Shown here piece by piece: positions 53,610 to 61,291 of a stretch of DNA of 64,000 nucleotides. Source of the DNA: Khoudiadiopia massiliensis (GTDB lineage: Bacteria > Bacillota > Clostridia > Tissierellales > Peptoniphilaceae); NCBI GenBank assembly GCA_900290095.1, contig OKQS01000002.1:279493-343492 (forward strand). Reading direction: 5' to 3'. Within the stretch, counting starts at the first letter, position 1. Each line of letters begins with the position of its first letter. Both the position numbers and the translations under genes were made by a program. The notes below the pieces were generated by a model. The model was not told the DNA's origin. It saw only the letters and a program-made list of their open reading frames with translations, and ran no database searches.

Positions 53610-53881
53610 TGATTCACCTGCAATTCATCCAGGATCTTTTCCATGATTATCGGGCCTGTGGCTCTTTCTATGCGGTCATCGTCAACATAGACAACCGGGC
53701 TTATTCTGGAATCCTTCCCCTTGCAAGATCCATCACAGGGAACCAGTTCTACCTCGAGCACTGCATCCTCAGGAATGCCCGGATATTCAGCCAAGCTTTC
53801 CTGCAAATCGGATACACACTCATAAATATTGCTGGCACCGTAAAACATGCACTTTGTGCCCCCACATATACGTACTTTCAT
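53606..53881 (-). CDS. NuoE-like thioredoxin-fold [2Fe-2S] ferredoxin
   Basis: 91-aa protein with the four cysteines expected for a thioredoxin-like 2Fe-2S cluster (Cys6 and Cys11 in ICGGTKCMF; Cys49 and Cys53 in VPCDGSCKG) and the PVVYVDDDRIERAT C-terminal strand region. Such proteins pass electrons to hydrogenases or NADH-linked dehydrogenases. First gene of a pair with the hydrogenase, whose start overlaps its stop (ATGA), so the two probably form one enzyme complex. AGGT-type site precedes the ATG. Confidence 0.85.
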   Translation of the reverse strand: MKVRICGGTKCMFYGASNIYECVSDLQESLAEYPGIPEDAVLEVELVPCDGSCKGKDSRISPVVYVDDDRIERATGPIIMEKILDELQVNQ

Positions 53882-53968
53882 ATTTACCTCCGCAGATTTT
53901 TATGCCATAAATGATAACTTCATAGTATCATAGGATAGGTATTAAAGAAATTGGAAGAAGGTGTAAAA

Positions 53969-55003
53969 ATGAAAAATTTTAATAAATCTAAGGCGTTTAA
54001 GGCATGGAGATTTTTATCCTGTATCCTTGCCTTTGTACTAATTTTTTCGGCATGCGTTAAAAAAGAGGCCTCAACAGACAAATCAGGGGATGCCGTAAGC
54101 AAAACAGAGGAGTCTGTGAGCACAGAAAAGCCCCTTAGGATACTGGCCTTAAAAGGGCCGACCGCCATGGGCATGGCACCTATGATGGCTGAGGACAATC
54201 CGGAAAGGATCTTTGAGATTGCGGGATCTCCCGATGTTGCAGTCGCTAAGCTTTTAAAAGGTGAGGTAGACTTGTGCGCCATACCGGCAAACCTGGCCTC
54301 GATCATATATCAGAAATCCGACAAGGGGATTAAGACCCTGGCAATAAACACCTTGGGGGTCCTCTATTTAGTTGAAAGAGGGGAGGCTGTCAATTCGATC
54401 AAGGATCTTGAGGGTAAAACTCTGCTTGCCTCGGGAAAAGGTGCAACTCCCGAGTATGTCCTGAAGTACCTGATAGAGGCCAAGGGCTTGGATGAGTCCA
54501 AGATCAAGATTGAGTGGAAGGCCGAACATTCCGAAGTTGTATCAGCATTGGCAAAGGACAAGGATACAATAGGCCTCCTGCCTGAGCCCTTTGTAAGCGT
54601 GGCAAAAGGCAAGATCAAGGACCTGAGATCTGCCCTGGATTTGACCAAAGCATGGGACGACCTGGAAAAGGAAAGTCCCACCCCATCTAAGCTGGTAATG
54701 GGGGTATTGGTAGCTGGAAACGAGGCATTGAAGGATAGGGAGAGAATAGGAAAATTCCTCAAGGACTATGAGAAGTCCATAGAAGAGGTCAAGGCCAATC
54801 CTGAAAAGGCGGCTAAAATCATAGGGGAGAAAGACATAGTGCCGGAAAAAGTTGCCAAGCAGGCCATTCCCAACTGCAATATGGTCTTTGTTGAAGGGGC
54901 GGAAATGCGGGATTACCTGTCAGGATTTTTAAAGGTTCTTTTTGATCAGAATCCCAAGTCTGTCGGCGGCAAGCTTCCGGACGGGGATTTCTACTGGAAA
55001 TAA
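53969..55003 (+). CDS. ABC transporter substrate-binding lipoprotein, NMT1/SsuA-like
   Basis: 344-aa lipoprotein: signal peptide with lipobox FSAC (Cys near residue 26), then a periplasmic-binding fold with TAMGMAPMMAED, GEVDLCAIPANLAS and LEGKTLLASGKGATPEYVLKYL, the pattern of SsuA/THI5/TauA-like receptors for sulfonates, pyrimidines or metal-free small organics. Substrate unknown. ATG 53969 follows AGAAGGTG. The downstream gene encodes the matching permease and ATPase in one chain. Divergent from the hydrogenase pair across 87 nt. Confidence 0.88.
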   Translation: MKNFNKSKAFKAWRFLSCILAFVLIFSACVKKEASTDKSGDAVSKTEESVSTEKPLRILALKGPTAMGMAPMMAEDNPERIFEIAGSPDVAVAKLLKGEVDLCAIPANLASIIYQKSDKGIKTLAINTLGVLYLVERGEAVNSIKDLEGKTLLASGKGATPEYVLKYLIEAKGLDESKIKIEWKAEHSEVVSALAKDKDTIGLLPEPFVSVAKGKIKDLRSALDLTKAWDDLEKESPTPSKLVMGVLVAGNEALKDRERIGKFLKDYEKSIEEVKANPEKAAKIIGEKDIVPEKVAKQAIPNCNMVFVEGAEMRDYLSGFLKVLFDQNPKSVGGKLPDGDFYWK

Positions 55004-55024
55004 AGAAAGGAATTGGAGAAGTAT

Positions 55025-56680
55025 ATGAATGACCGGGGAAAGAATAAGAAAAACAGGATAAGACTTGGGCCTAAAGCCGCTATCCTTGTCTGGGTTATGA
55101 TCTTTTGCCTGCCCGGCCTCATCTTTCCTAAAAACAGTTTTTTCCCCGGCCCTCTGCAAGTCCTGGACAGTCTGGGCCGGATTTTTACGGGGGGAGACTT
55201 TTTGACTCGTAGTCTCTACACGGCTTCTAATGTCCTGTCCGGATTTTTTATTGGCAGCATTTTGGGGGTCCTCTTCGGCATGCTGTCGGGCAAGTCGGAG
55301 TCCTTTGAAAACTTTCTGAAAGTCCCCCTGAGCCTGATAAAGTCGGTCCCGGTCGCCTCTTTTATTATTCTTAGCCTATTCTGGTTCCCCTTGAGGGGGG
55401 TCAGCATTTTTGTGGTTTTCCTCATTGTTTTTCCGGTTGTCTATGGCCATGCCTTGTCAGCTTGGAAAAGCCTGGATCCCAAGATGGTGGAAATGGCCCG
55501 AGTTTTTGTTGTCAAGCCGGTCACGTATTTTCGGGCGATCGTCATGGATCACATCAAGGATGACCTGGCCCAGGGCTTTAAGACGGGGATCGGAATGGCC
55601 TGGAAGGCCGGGGTTGCGGCAGAGGTCATTTCAATGGCAGGAAAGTCAATAGGCGGGGCAATCTATGATTCCAAGGTCTATCTGGAGATGGCCGACCTTT
55701 TTGCCTGGACCCTGTGGCTGGTGGTTATTAGTGCCATGAGCGAGAGGCTTCTCATAATCTTATGGAAAAAACTTCAGAGGATTCTTTCAAGAATCCCGGA
55801 AAATCCGGAGACCCCGGGGAGCCCTGGGAGGCTGGGGGATCATGGAAAATCGTCGGGATTTGGGGGCCCTGACGGGCTGGAGAACCCCGACCGGCTAGTG
55901 GATCCTGGAAAACAGGCCGGATTTGGGGACCCCGGGGCTGCCGGGGGCCAAGTGGATCGCGGAAAAACGGCCGGATTTGGGGATCACGGCCGACTGGATG
56001 ATCATGGAAAACCCGGGCCACCGGGGAAGCCGATCATGGCTATGGAAAAGATCAGCCTTTCCTATTCAGACAAGCCCGTCTTGAAGGATATGAGCCTTGA
56101 GCTATATGCCGGGGACAGGCTGGCCATAACAGGCCAGTCAGGCATTGGGAAGACCAGCCTGATCAGGATTATAGCCGGCTTGGAAGGCTCCTACGGGGGC
56201 AAGGTTAAATGGACATTCGAGGGCCGCAAAGACAAGGCTTCCAAGCCTTCCATATCAATGCAATTTCAGGAGGACCGGCTCATAGAGAATGCCGGACTCG
56301 TAGAAAACCTGAGATTGGTGGGGTGCTCGGACTCGGACATAGGTGCGGCGGCCAAGGCCCTTGACCTTGAGGGCTTTGGTGATGGGCCGGTCAAGGGCAT
56401 GTCGGGCGGCATGAAAAGAAGGCTTTCCCTTATTAGGGCGGTCCTGAAGCCGTCCGACCTGGTGGTCCTTGACGAGCCCCTGGCTGGGATGGACGAAAAT
56501 ACTGCCGCTAAGGCCATGGCCTGGGCTGACAAGGAGCTTGGCCGCCGGCACCTGGCCTGCATAATAGCATCACATGACTTGGATGGGCTAAAGGGCTTCA
56601 ATATTAATCGCCATATAGAGATCTTGCCAATGGGGCAGGCCGGAGGCCGGGCCCGGAACCAAGCCGGAGGGCGGGCCTAA
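55025..56680 (+). CDS. Fused ABC permease and ATPase (SsuC-SsuB type)
   Basis: 551-aa single chain. Residues 18-250 are a BPD_transp_1 permease (EAA-type loop WKSLDPKMVEMARVF); residues 338-535 are an ATPase (Walker A GQSGIGKTS, signature MSGGMKRRLSLIRA, Walker B LVVLDEPLAGMD). The two are joined by an 80-residue Gly/Pro/Asp linker of 15-20 residue repeats (DHGKSSGFG, DPGKQAGFG, DRGKTAGFG, DDHGKPG), and the chain ends in a short AGGRARNQAGGRA tail. Permease and ATPase are normally separate proteins in this family. ATG 55025 follows GGAGAAG; a TTG at 55013 is less likely. Partner of the lipoprotein 21 nt upstream. Confidence 0.9.
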   Translation: MNDRGKNKKNRIRLGPKAAILVWVMIFCLPGLIFPKNSFFPGPLQVLDSLGRIFTGGDFLTRSLYTASNVLSGFFIGSILGVLFGMLSGKSESFENFLKVPLSLIKSVPVASFIILSLFWFPLRGVSIFVVFLIVFPVVYGHALSAWKSLDPKMVEMARVFVVKPVTYFRAIVMDHIKDDLAQGFKTGIGMAWKAGVAAEVISMAGKSIGGAIYDSKVYLEMADLFAWTLWLVVISAMSERLLIILWKKLQRILSRIPENPETPGSPGRLGDHGKSSGFGGPDGLENPDRLVDPGKQAGFGDPGAAGGQVDRGKTAGFGDHGRLDDHGKPGPPGKPIMAMEKISLSYSDKPVLKDMSLELYAGDRLAITGQSGIGKTSLIRIIAGLEGSYGGKVKWTFEGRKDKASKPSISMQFQEDRLIENAGLVENLRLVGCSDSDIGAAAKALDLEGFGDGPVKGMSGGMKRRLSLIRAVLKPSDLVVLDEPLAGMDENTAAKAMAWADKELGRRHLACIIASHDLDGLKGFNINRHIEILPMGQAGGRARNQAGGRA

Positions 56681-56697
56681 GGCGGGTCCGGGCCAAA

Positions 56698-56814
56698 GTC
56701 CGCGGTCTAGGCCGCGGACCATCTCCATCCGTGCCGCCAACAGCTTTCCAAGCGGCACTCCTTCTTGACCTATATATATGGTGGGCACAGATCCTGGTTT
56801 TTTGGATCTGTGCC
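56698..56814 (+). repeat. Conserved multi-hairpin element, copy 2
   Basis: Three hairpins in order: GTCCGCGG/CCGCGGAC (56698-56719), GTGCCGC/GCGGCAC with loop CAACAGCTTTCCAA (56731-56758), and GGCACAGATCC/GGATCTGTGCC (56784-56814), with CTCCTTCTTGACC-TATATAT between the last two. Array H starts 32 nt after it. It lies 18 nt after the fusion gene and could also serve as its terminator, though no good T run follows. Confidence 0.78.
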
Positions 56815-56845
56815 TGCTTTTAATTTGCCATTGATTCACAGATGA

Positions 56846-57205
56846 TAGTGTTGGTTTGGCTTTTTTGGGAAACCAACACCAGCCCTTTTCCGCCTCACGG
56901 TCGGCTTCTCTAGTGTTGGTTCCGGATTTTCGTCAGACCAACACTAGCCTTTTTCCGCCTCACGGCCCGCTTCTATAGTGTTGGTACCGCATTTTCGTCA
57001 GACCAACACTAGCCTTTTTCCGCCTCGCGGCCGACTTCTCTAGTGTTGGTTCTGCGTTTTCGTCAAACCAACACTAGCCCATGGCCATCTCCCGGTCGAT
57101 TTCTCTAGTGTTGGTTGGCCCTTTTCGTCAAACCAACACTAGCAGCGAGCAAATTCAGGCCAAACTCAGTAGAGGGAGTTTGCCATTTTCGGCAAACCCC
57201 ATCTA
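56846..57205. repeat. Palindrome array H (5 TAGTGTTGG units plus one TAGAGGG unit)
   Basis: Five hairpins with arms TAGTGTTGG/CCAACACTA every 63-64 bp, loops such as TTCCGGATTTTCGTCAGA, linkers of the CCTTTTTCCGCCTCACGG type. A final hairpin at 57170-57205 is the reverse-oriented TAGAGGGAGTTTGCC/GGCAAACCCCATCTA seen at the start of arrays E and F. From 57206 to 57461 I see GC-rich short repeats (AAGCCCG, CAGGCCGGCCG) then an AT-rich leader for the ZIP gene. Confidence 0.87.
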
Positions 57206-57461
57206 TTTCCAAGCGGAATCCGGCCAGGCACCCCAAAGCCAAGCAAGCCCGTAGGCCCCAAACTCCCACAAGCCCGCAAATCCCTGCAGGCCGGCCGAGC
57301 CCGCCCCAAGTCCATTTGACAATGAGCCTAAAAAGACGGTAACCTTTAACAATGTAACCGCAACTATTGAAAAGCGAAAAAAACACCGGATAATAAATAA
57401 CATAGAAGGAATATAGTATCGGAGAACCAAGAAAAATAAAGGAACCCAAGAAAGGCTGATT

Positions 57462-58244
57462 ATGAACATATCCATATTTTACGGGCTCGCCCTGCCGCTA
57501 CTCGGCACAACCCTGGGCGGGGCCTGCGTATATTTTATGAAAGGTAAATTGAATAGCAAACTTGAGAAGGGCCTGTCAGGCTTCGCCGCCGGGATAATGG
57601 TGGCGGCCTCAATCTGGTCCCTCATAATTCCGGCAATAGAGCAGAGCCAGGGTCAAGGCTTTGCCAAGGTCTTTCCCGCAGTGGCGGGTTTTTGGATAGG
57701 AACCCTCTTCCTGCTCCTGCTGGACCACATAATTCCCCATCTTCACGTCAATGAGGACAAGCCCGAGGGCCCAAAGACCAACCTTGGCAAGTCCACAATG
57801 ATGATCTTTGCGGTTGTCCTCCACAATATTCCCGAGGGCATGGCCGTCGGCGTCCTATTGGCCGGCCTTATTTCCGGCAAAGCCATGATTTCCGCCGGGG
57901 CCGTCCTGTCACTGTCATTGGGGATTGCCATCCAAAATTTCCCCGAAGGGGCCATAATCTCCATGCCCCTCCACGCCGCCGGAAACTCAAAGAATTACGC
58001 GTTTTTCGGGGGCTTCCTATCCGGAGTGGTCGAGCCCATAGCCGCAGTGCTGACAATGATGGCCGTAAGCTTTGTTGTTCCGGCCCTCCCATATATCCTG
58101 TGTTTTGCGGCGGGTGCCATGATGTACGTGGTCGTTGAGGAGTTGATCCCGGAGATGAGCAAGGGGGATCATTCCAATATTGGAGTCGTGACCTTTTCAA
58201 TTGGCTTCTGCCTCATGATGGCCTTGGACGTCGTCCTGGGCTAG
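57462..58244 (+). CDS. ZIP family metal transporter
   Basis: 260-aa eight-helix transporter of the ZupT/GufA-like branch for Zn2+ and other divalent metals. Metal-site motifs are present in helices IV and V: VVLHNIPEGMAVGV (about residues 124-137) and IQNFPEGAIISMPLH (about 158-172). A histidine stretch HIIPHLHVNED in the loop between helices III and IV also fits the family. ATG 57462 has only a weak AAAGG upstream. Single gene, followed by multi-hairpin element copy 3. Confidence 0.92.
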   Translation: MNISIFYGLALPLLGTTLGGACVYFMKGKLNSKLEKGLSGFAAGIMVAASIWSLIIPAIEQSQGQGFAKVFPAVAGFWIGTLFLLLLDHIIPHLHVNEDKPEGPKTNLGKSTMMIFAVVLHNIPEGMAVGVLLAGLISGKAMISAGAVLSLSLGIAIQNFPEGAIISMPLHAAGNSKNYAFFGGFLSGVVEPIAAVLTMMAVSFVVPALPYILCFAAGAMMYVVVEELIPEMSKGDHSNIGVVTFSIGFCLMMALDVVLG

Positions 58245-58327
58245 GCCGGGCCCGACAAAAACCTGGACCGGTCTCAGGACCGCCCAAACCTGGCACGGCC
58301 CGCCAAGCCGGTTGGCCCGGGGCCAAA

Positions 58328-58446
58328 GTCAGCGGCCTAGGCCGCTGACCATCTCCATCCGTGCCGCCAACAGTTTTTCCAAGCGGCACTCCTTCTTGAC
58401 CCATATATATAGGGAAGGCACAGATCTTGAGTTTTGGATCTGTGCC
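58328..58446 (+). repeat. Conserved multi-hairpin element, copy 3
   Basis: Same three hairpins as copy 2. The first stem reads GTCAGCGG/CCGCTGAC, so a C-G pair of copy 2 is replaced by A-T on both arms, a compensatory change. Stem two GTGCCGC/GCGGCAC and stem three GGCACAGATC/GGATCTGTGCC are retained, with one extra base in the stem-two loop. Array I starts 31 nt after it. Confidence 0.78.
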
Positions 58447-58477
58447 TGCCTTTTGTCTGCACTTAATTAGCAGATAG

Positions 58478-58729
58478 TAGTGTGAGTTCTCGCTTTTTGG
58501 CCAACTCACACTATCGAAAAACCGAATTTAGTAGTGTGAGTTCCCACTTTTTGGCCAACTCACACTATCGAAAAACCAAATTTAGTAGTGTGAGTTCCCA
58601 CTTTTTGGCCAACTCACACTATCGAAAAACCAAATTTAGTAGTGTGAGTTTCCGCTTTTTGGCCAACTCACACTATCGCCGGGCAGAATTTAGTAGTGTG
58701 AGTTCACGTTTTTGAAGAATTCACACTAT
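58478..58729. repeat. Palindrome array I (5 units, TAGTGTGAGTT type)
   Basis: Five hairpins with arms TAGTGTGAGTT/AACTCACACTA, period 54 bp, loops CCCACTTTTTGGCC and linkers ATCGAAAAACCAAATT. The last unit is diverged (loop CACGTTTTTGAAG). The loop complement GGCCAAAAAGTGG is close to loops of the CATGGGG family. A reading frame spans it only because the period is a multiple of three. The 58730-58921 remainder is GC-rich and holds nothing I can name. Confidence 0.88.
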
Positions 58730-58921
58730 TCCCAAACCGGTAGGCCAGCTAAAGCCCCGGACCAACCCGGGGTCCCGGCCAAGCCCCAAACCGGCGGGCC
58801 CGCCACAGGGCCGCGGCCAAACCGACCTCCAAGCCGACGACAAGCTTTCGTCGAAAGACGCCGGTCCCCCCCCCAAGCCCCAGGCCCCGGGCCCACCGCC
58901 GGCCGCCGTCGAAAGCCTCGG

Positions 58922-60139
58922 CTAACGGATCGGCAGAAAAACAGCCATGGTGGTCCCGGAGGGAGTGCTTTCTTCAACCTCGATCCGACCCCCGTGGAGC
59001 CGGCAAATCTGCCGGGCCAGGGCCAGGCCAAGGCCGACCCCCTTCTCTCTTCGGCTTTCAGGCGATGCCAGCCTGTAAAAAGCTTGAAAAATATCCTTTT
59101 GATGGTCTTTGGGAATTCCATAGCCCGTGTCTTTAATATGGATGATTGCAAAGGAACCTTTTTTCTCAGTCCTTATACTGACCCTCCCCCGGGGGCGGCC
59201 ATACTTTATGGCATTTTCCGTCAAGTTATAGAAGAGCCTGGACAGGAGGGTGTCAGACCCGATCAGCCCTATATCCTCTCCAAGGATCTCAAGGCGGATA
59301 TCCTTCTTCTCGGCCAGGGGAGCCAGGTCAGTTATGACTTCCTCCAGCATTGGCAGGAGGTCGATTTTTTCATTTATAGGGACATTTTGCAGGTTGCTCA
59401 TCTCAAGCAGGGTTTTGAGAGTGGCTGACAAGCCTTCAATCTGCTCATTCAGGGAGGCGAAGAGCTCTTTGGTCTCAGGGTCAAGGTCGGGATGGTCATC
59501 CTCAAAAACCTCCAGCCGCATCTGCAAAAGGGAAAGGGGGGTCCTGAGCTCGTGGGCTGCATTGCCCGTAAACTGCTTTTGAGCCGCATAGGATGCCTGG
59601 AGTCGGTCAAGCATGTCATTGAAAGATCGGGCCATGGCCCTAAATTCCAGAAGCGTCTCCGTATCCAGGTGCATATCCTCAAGATTGTTGATTTGGACCC
59701 TGGCCACCTGCTCGGAAAAATTTTCCAGGGGCCTCAGAGCCCTCCCGCTCACAAAGTAGGCAATAACCCCGCTTGCCAATGTCACTGCCAATGTTATGTA
59801 AAGATTGTTTAGGGTAAATCGGGTCCTGGCCTCATCGATCACAATGGTCAGCTGGTCGGTTTTTCCGGCGACCTCGGGATCAAAGGACTCATTAACACCC
59901 TTATCCTCGACCCCGGACACCTCTCCATTGACAGCCCGGGATGCCTCCCGGCCGCCCGGAGCATTGTCCCGGCCCTTCGGAGCATTCTCCCTAATCTCTA
60001 CATTATCAATGCTGTGCTTTATCTCGTCTATCCGCCTAAGTCCGGAATTGCCAAGGAGGACCATCATGACCAGGCAGGTCAGGGCAATGAGGAGAGAAGT
60101 CATCAGGGCTATTCGCCATCGCAGGGATTTAATTTTCAT
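58922..60139 (-). CDS. Sensor histidine kinase
   Basis: 405-aa membrane kinase: helix one (ALMTSLLIALTCLVMMVLLG), a short extracytoplasmic region with a repetitive low-complexity part (ENAPKGRDNAPGGRE), helix two near 115-132, a HAMP-like region, the H-box TGNAAHELRTPLSLL with His196, and the ATPase with N box NLTENAIKYG, G1 KDTGYGIP and G2 GVGLGLALA. ATG 60139 follows AAGGA and overlaps the response regulator by 11 nt; an upstream in-frame start would extend it into that gene. Stimulus unknown; the small sensor loop suggests membrane or metal sensing. Its neighbour on the other side is a ZIP transporter. Confidence 0.92.
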   Translation of the reverse strand: MKIKSLRWRIALMTSLLIALTCLVMMVLLGNSGLRRIDEIKHSIDNVEIRENAPKGRDNAPGGREASRAVNGEVSGVEDKGVNESFDPEVAGKTDQLTIVIDEARTRFTLNNLYITLAVTLASGVIAYFVSGRALRPLENFSEQVARVQINNLEDMHLDTETLLEFRAMARSFNDMLDRLQASYAAQKQFTGNAAHELRTPLSLLQMRLEVFEDDHPDLDPETKELFASLNEQIEGLSATLKTLLEMSNLQNVPINEKIDLLPMLEEVITDLAPLAEKKDIRLEILGEDIGLIGSDTLLSRLFYNLTENAIKYGRPRGRVSIRTEKKGSFAIIHIKDTGYGIPKDHQKDIFQAFYRLASPESRREKGVGLGLALARQICRLHGGRIEVEESTPSGTTMAVFLPIR

Positions 60140-60947
60140 TTTCCTTAACCTCCGAATCTCTAGTCCCCGGGGCATCGTCGGCCAAGTCTTTAGCCCCCAG
60201 GGCCTTGGCCGTCAAGCCTTTGGGCTCCAAGCTCCCGGCCCCCGTATCTTCGGGCCCCGGACCATCAGCCCCCAAGTCCTCAACCTCTATAAGATAGCCC
60301 TCGCCGATCCGATTTTTCACGGGGTCATAACCCACAAGGGGCTTGAGCTTCTTTCGCAGGGCCGAAATATGGACCCGGATTGCATTGCTGAAACTGTCCA
60401 CGCTGCTGTCCCAGACATGCTCAATCAGCTCTTCCTGGCTGACAGGCCTGCCTATGTGAAGAAGAAGGTATTCCAAGATTCCCGCCTCTTTCTTGGTCAG
60501 AACAATTTCCTCGCCCTTGACATAGCTCTTGCGGGACTTGGTATCAAAGGCAAGGGGCCCGGCCTCAAGCCGAAGGTCTTTCTGGGTGAAGGGGCGGCGG
60601 AGAAGGCTCCTGACTCTGGCCTCAAGCTCCGCCAAGTGGAAGGGCTTGGACAGGTAGTCGCTGGCCCCGGCATCCAAGCCCTCAACCTTATCGGAAATCT
60701 CGCTCCTGGCCGACAAGATCAGGACAGGGGTCTTTTGGTCCTTTTCCCTCAAATATCTTAGAAGGCTCATACCGTCAATACCCGGAAGGTTAAGGTCCAG
60801 GAGAACCAGGTCATAGGGTTCCACAGAAAGCTTGTCCCGGGCCTCATCTCCATCATAGCAGACATCAAGGCTGTAGCCCTGCTTCCTCAAGCTCCCGGCA
60901 ACGGTATCGCATAAAAATTTTTCATCCTCAACAAGTAAAAGTCTCAT
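60129..60947 (-). CDS. OmpR-family response regulator with low-complexity C-terminal tail
   Basis: 272-aa regulator. Receiver domain with phospho-acceptor Asp51 (LVLLDLNLPG), Thr/Ser switch (LILSA) and Lys101 (YLSKPF); winged-helix DNA-binding domain about residues 128-222 (SNAIRVHISALRKKL, GEGYLIEVED). A 48-residue tail after residue 224 (GADGPGPEDTGAGSLEPKG onward) is absent from typical OmpR proteins and is Gly/Ala/Asp-rich. AGGAGG precedes the ATG. First gene of the two-component operon; the upstream 197 nt has AT-rich promoter-like sequence with a TATACT box near 61034 but no firm assignment. Confidence 0.92.
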   Translation of the reverse strand: MRLLLVEDEKFLCDTVAGSLRKQGYSLDVCYDGDEARDKLSVEPYDLVLLDLNLPGIDGMSLLRYLREKDQKTPVLILSARSEISDKVEGLDAGASDYLSKPFHLAELEARVRSLLRRPFTQKDLRLEAGPLAFDTKSRKSYVKGEEIVLTKKEAGILEYLLLHIGRPVSQEELIEHVWDSSVDSFSNAIRVHISALRKKLKPLVGYDPVKNRIGEGYLIEVEDLGADGPGPEDTGAGSLEPKGLTAKALGAKDLADDAPGTRDSEVKENEN

Positions 60948-61144
60948 AAATTCCTCCTAAGGCTGAAGTATAGCATGAAGAATTGGATAAAATATATGTT
61001 TTCTTAACACTATCTTTATACTTGAAATTATACTATTTATATGCAAATGACCGGCGGCGACTCTTTGGGAATAGAGAATATATATAAGCAAGCCGGAAAT
61101 TTCAATCTTAAAGGGATAGAAGATTCAAGCTGAAAGGAGAAGGT

Positions 61145-61291
61145 GTGAAAGAAAAAAGAATCAGCATCGTCAGGGCGGGCCTCATCTTAGCGGCCTGCCT
61201 GATGATAGTCTTCGGAGCTATGAGGGGGGAAGTGCAGACCGTCCTGTCCAAGGCTATAAAGTTATGCATGGAGTGTGTCGGAATTGGCTAG
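61145..61291 (+). CDS. CD1871A-family CXXC mini-protein
   Basis: 48-aa protein starting at GTG 61145 behind AAAGGAG. It has one transmembrane helix (AGLILAACLMIVFGAMRG), then VQTVLSKAIKL and the C-terminal CMECVGIG with Cys41 and Cys44. This matches the CD1871A-type CXXC mini-proteins found before 4Fe-4S membrane ferredoxin and TlpA-like genes in clostridia; function unknown, presumably a redox partner. It overlaps the next gene by 17 nt in another frame, which supports real translation coupling. Confidence 0.82.
   Translation: MKEKRISIVRAGLILAACLMIVFGAMRGEVQTVLSKAIKLCMECVGIG

Noticed and set aside
47516..58446. A conserved peptide IYIGQEGVPLGKLLAAR encoded by the minus strand of the multi-hairpin elements
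   Set aside because: Two copies agree, but the third has a one-base insertion that shifts the frame halfway while the hairpins remain, so conservation is at the DNA or RNA level.
58482..58715. A repetitive protein made of FLANSHYRKT repeats
   Set aside because: The frame exists only because array I has a 54-bp period; it lacks a ribosome site, and the last units break the pattern.
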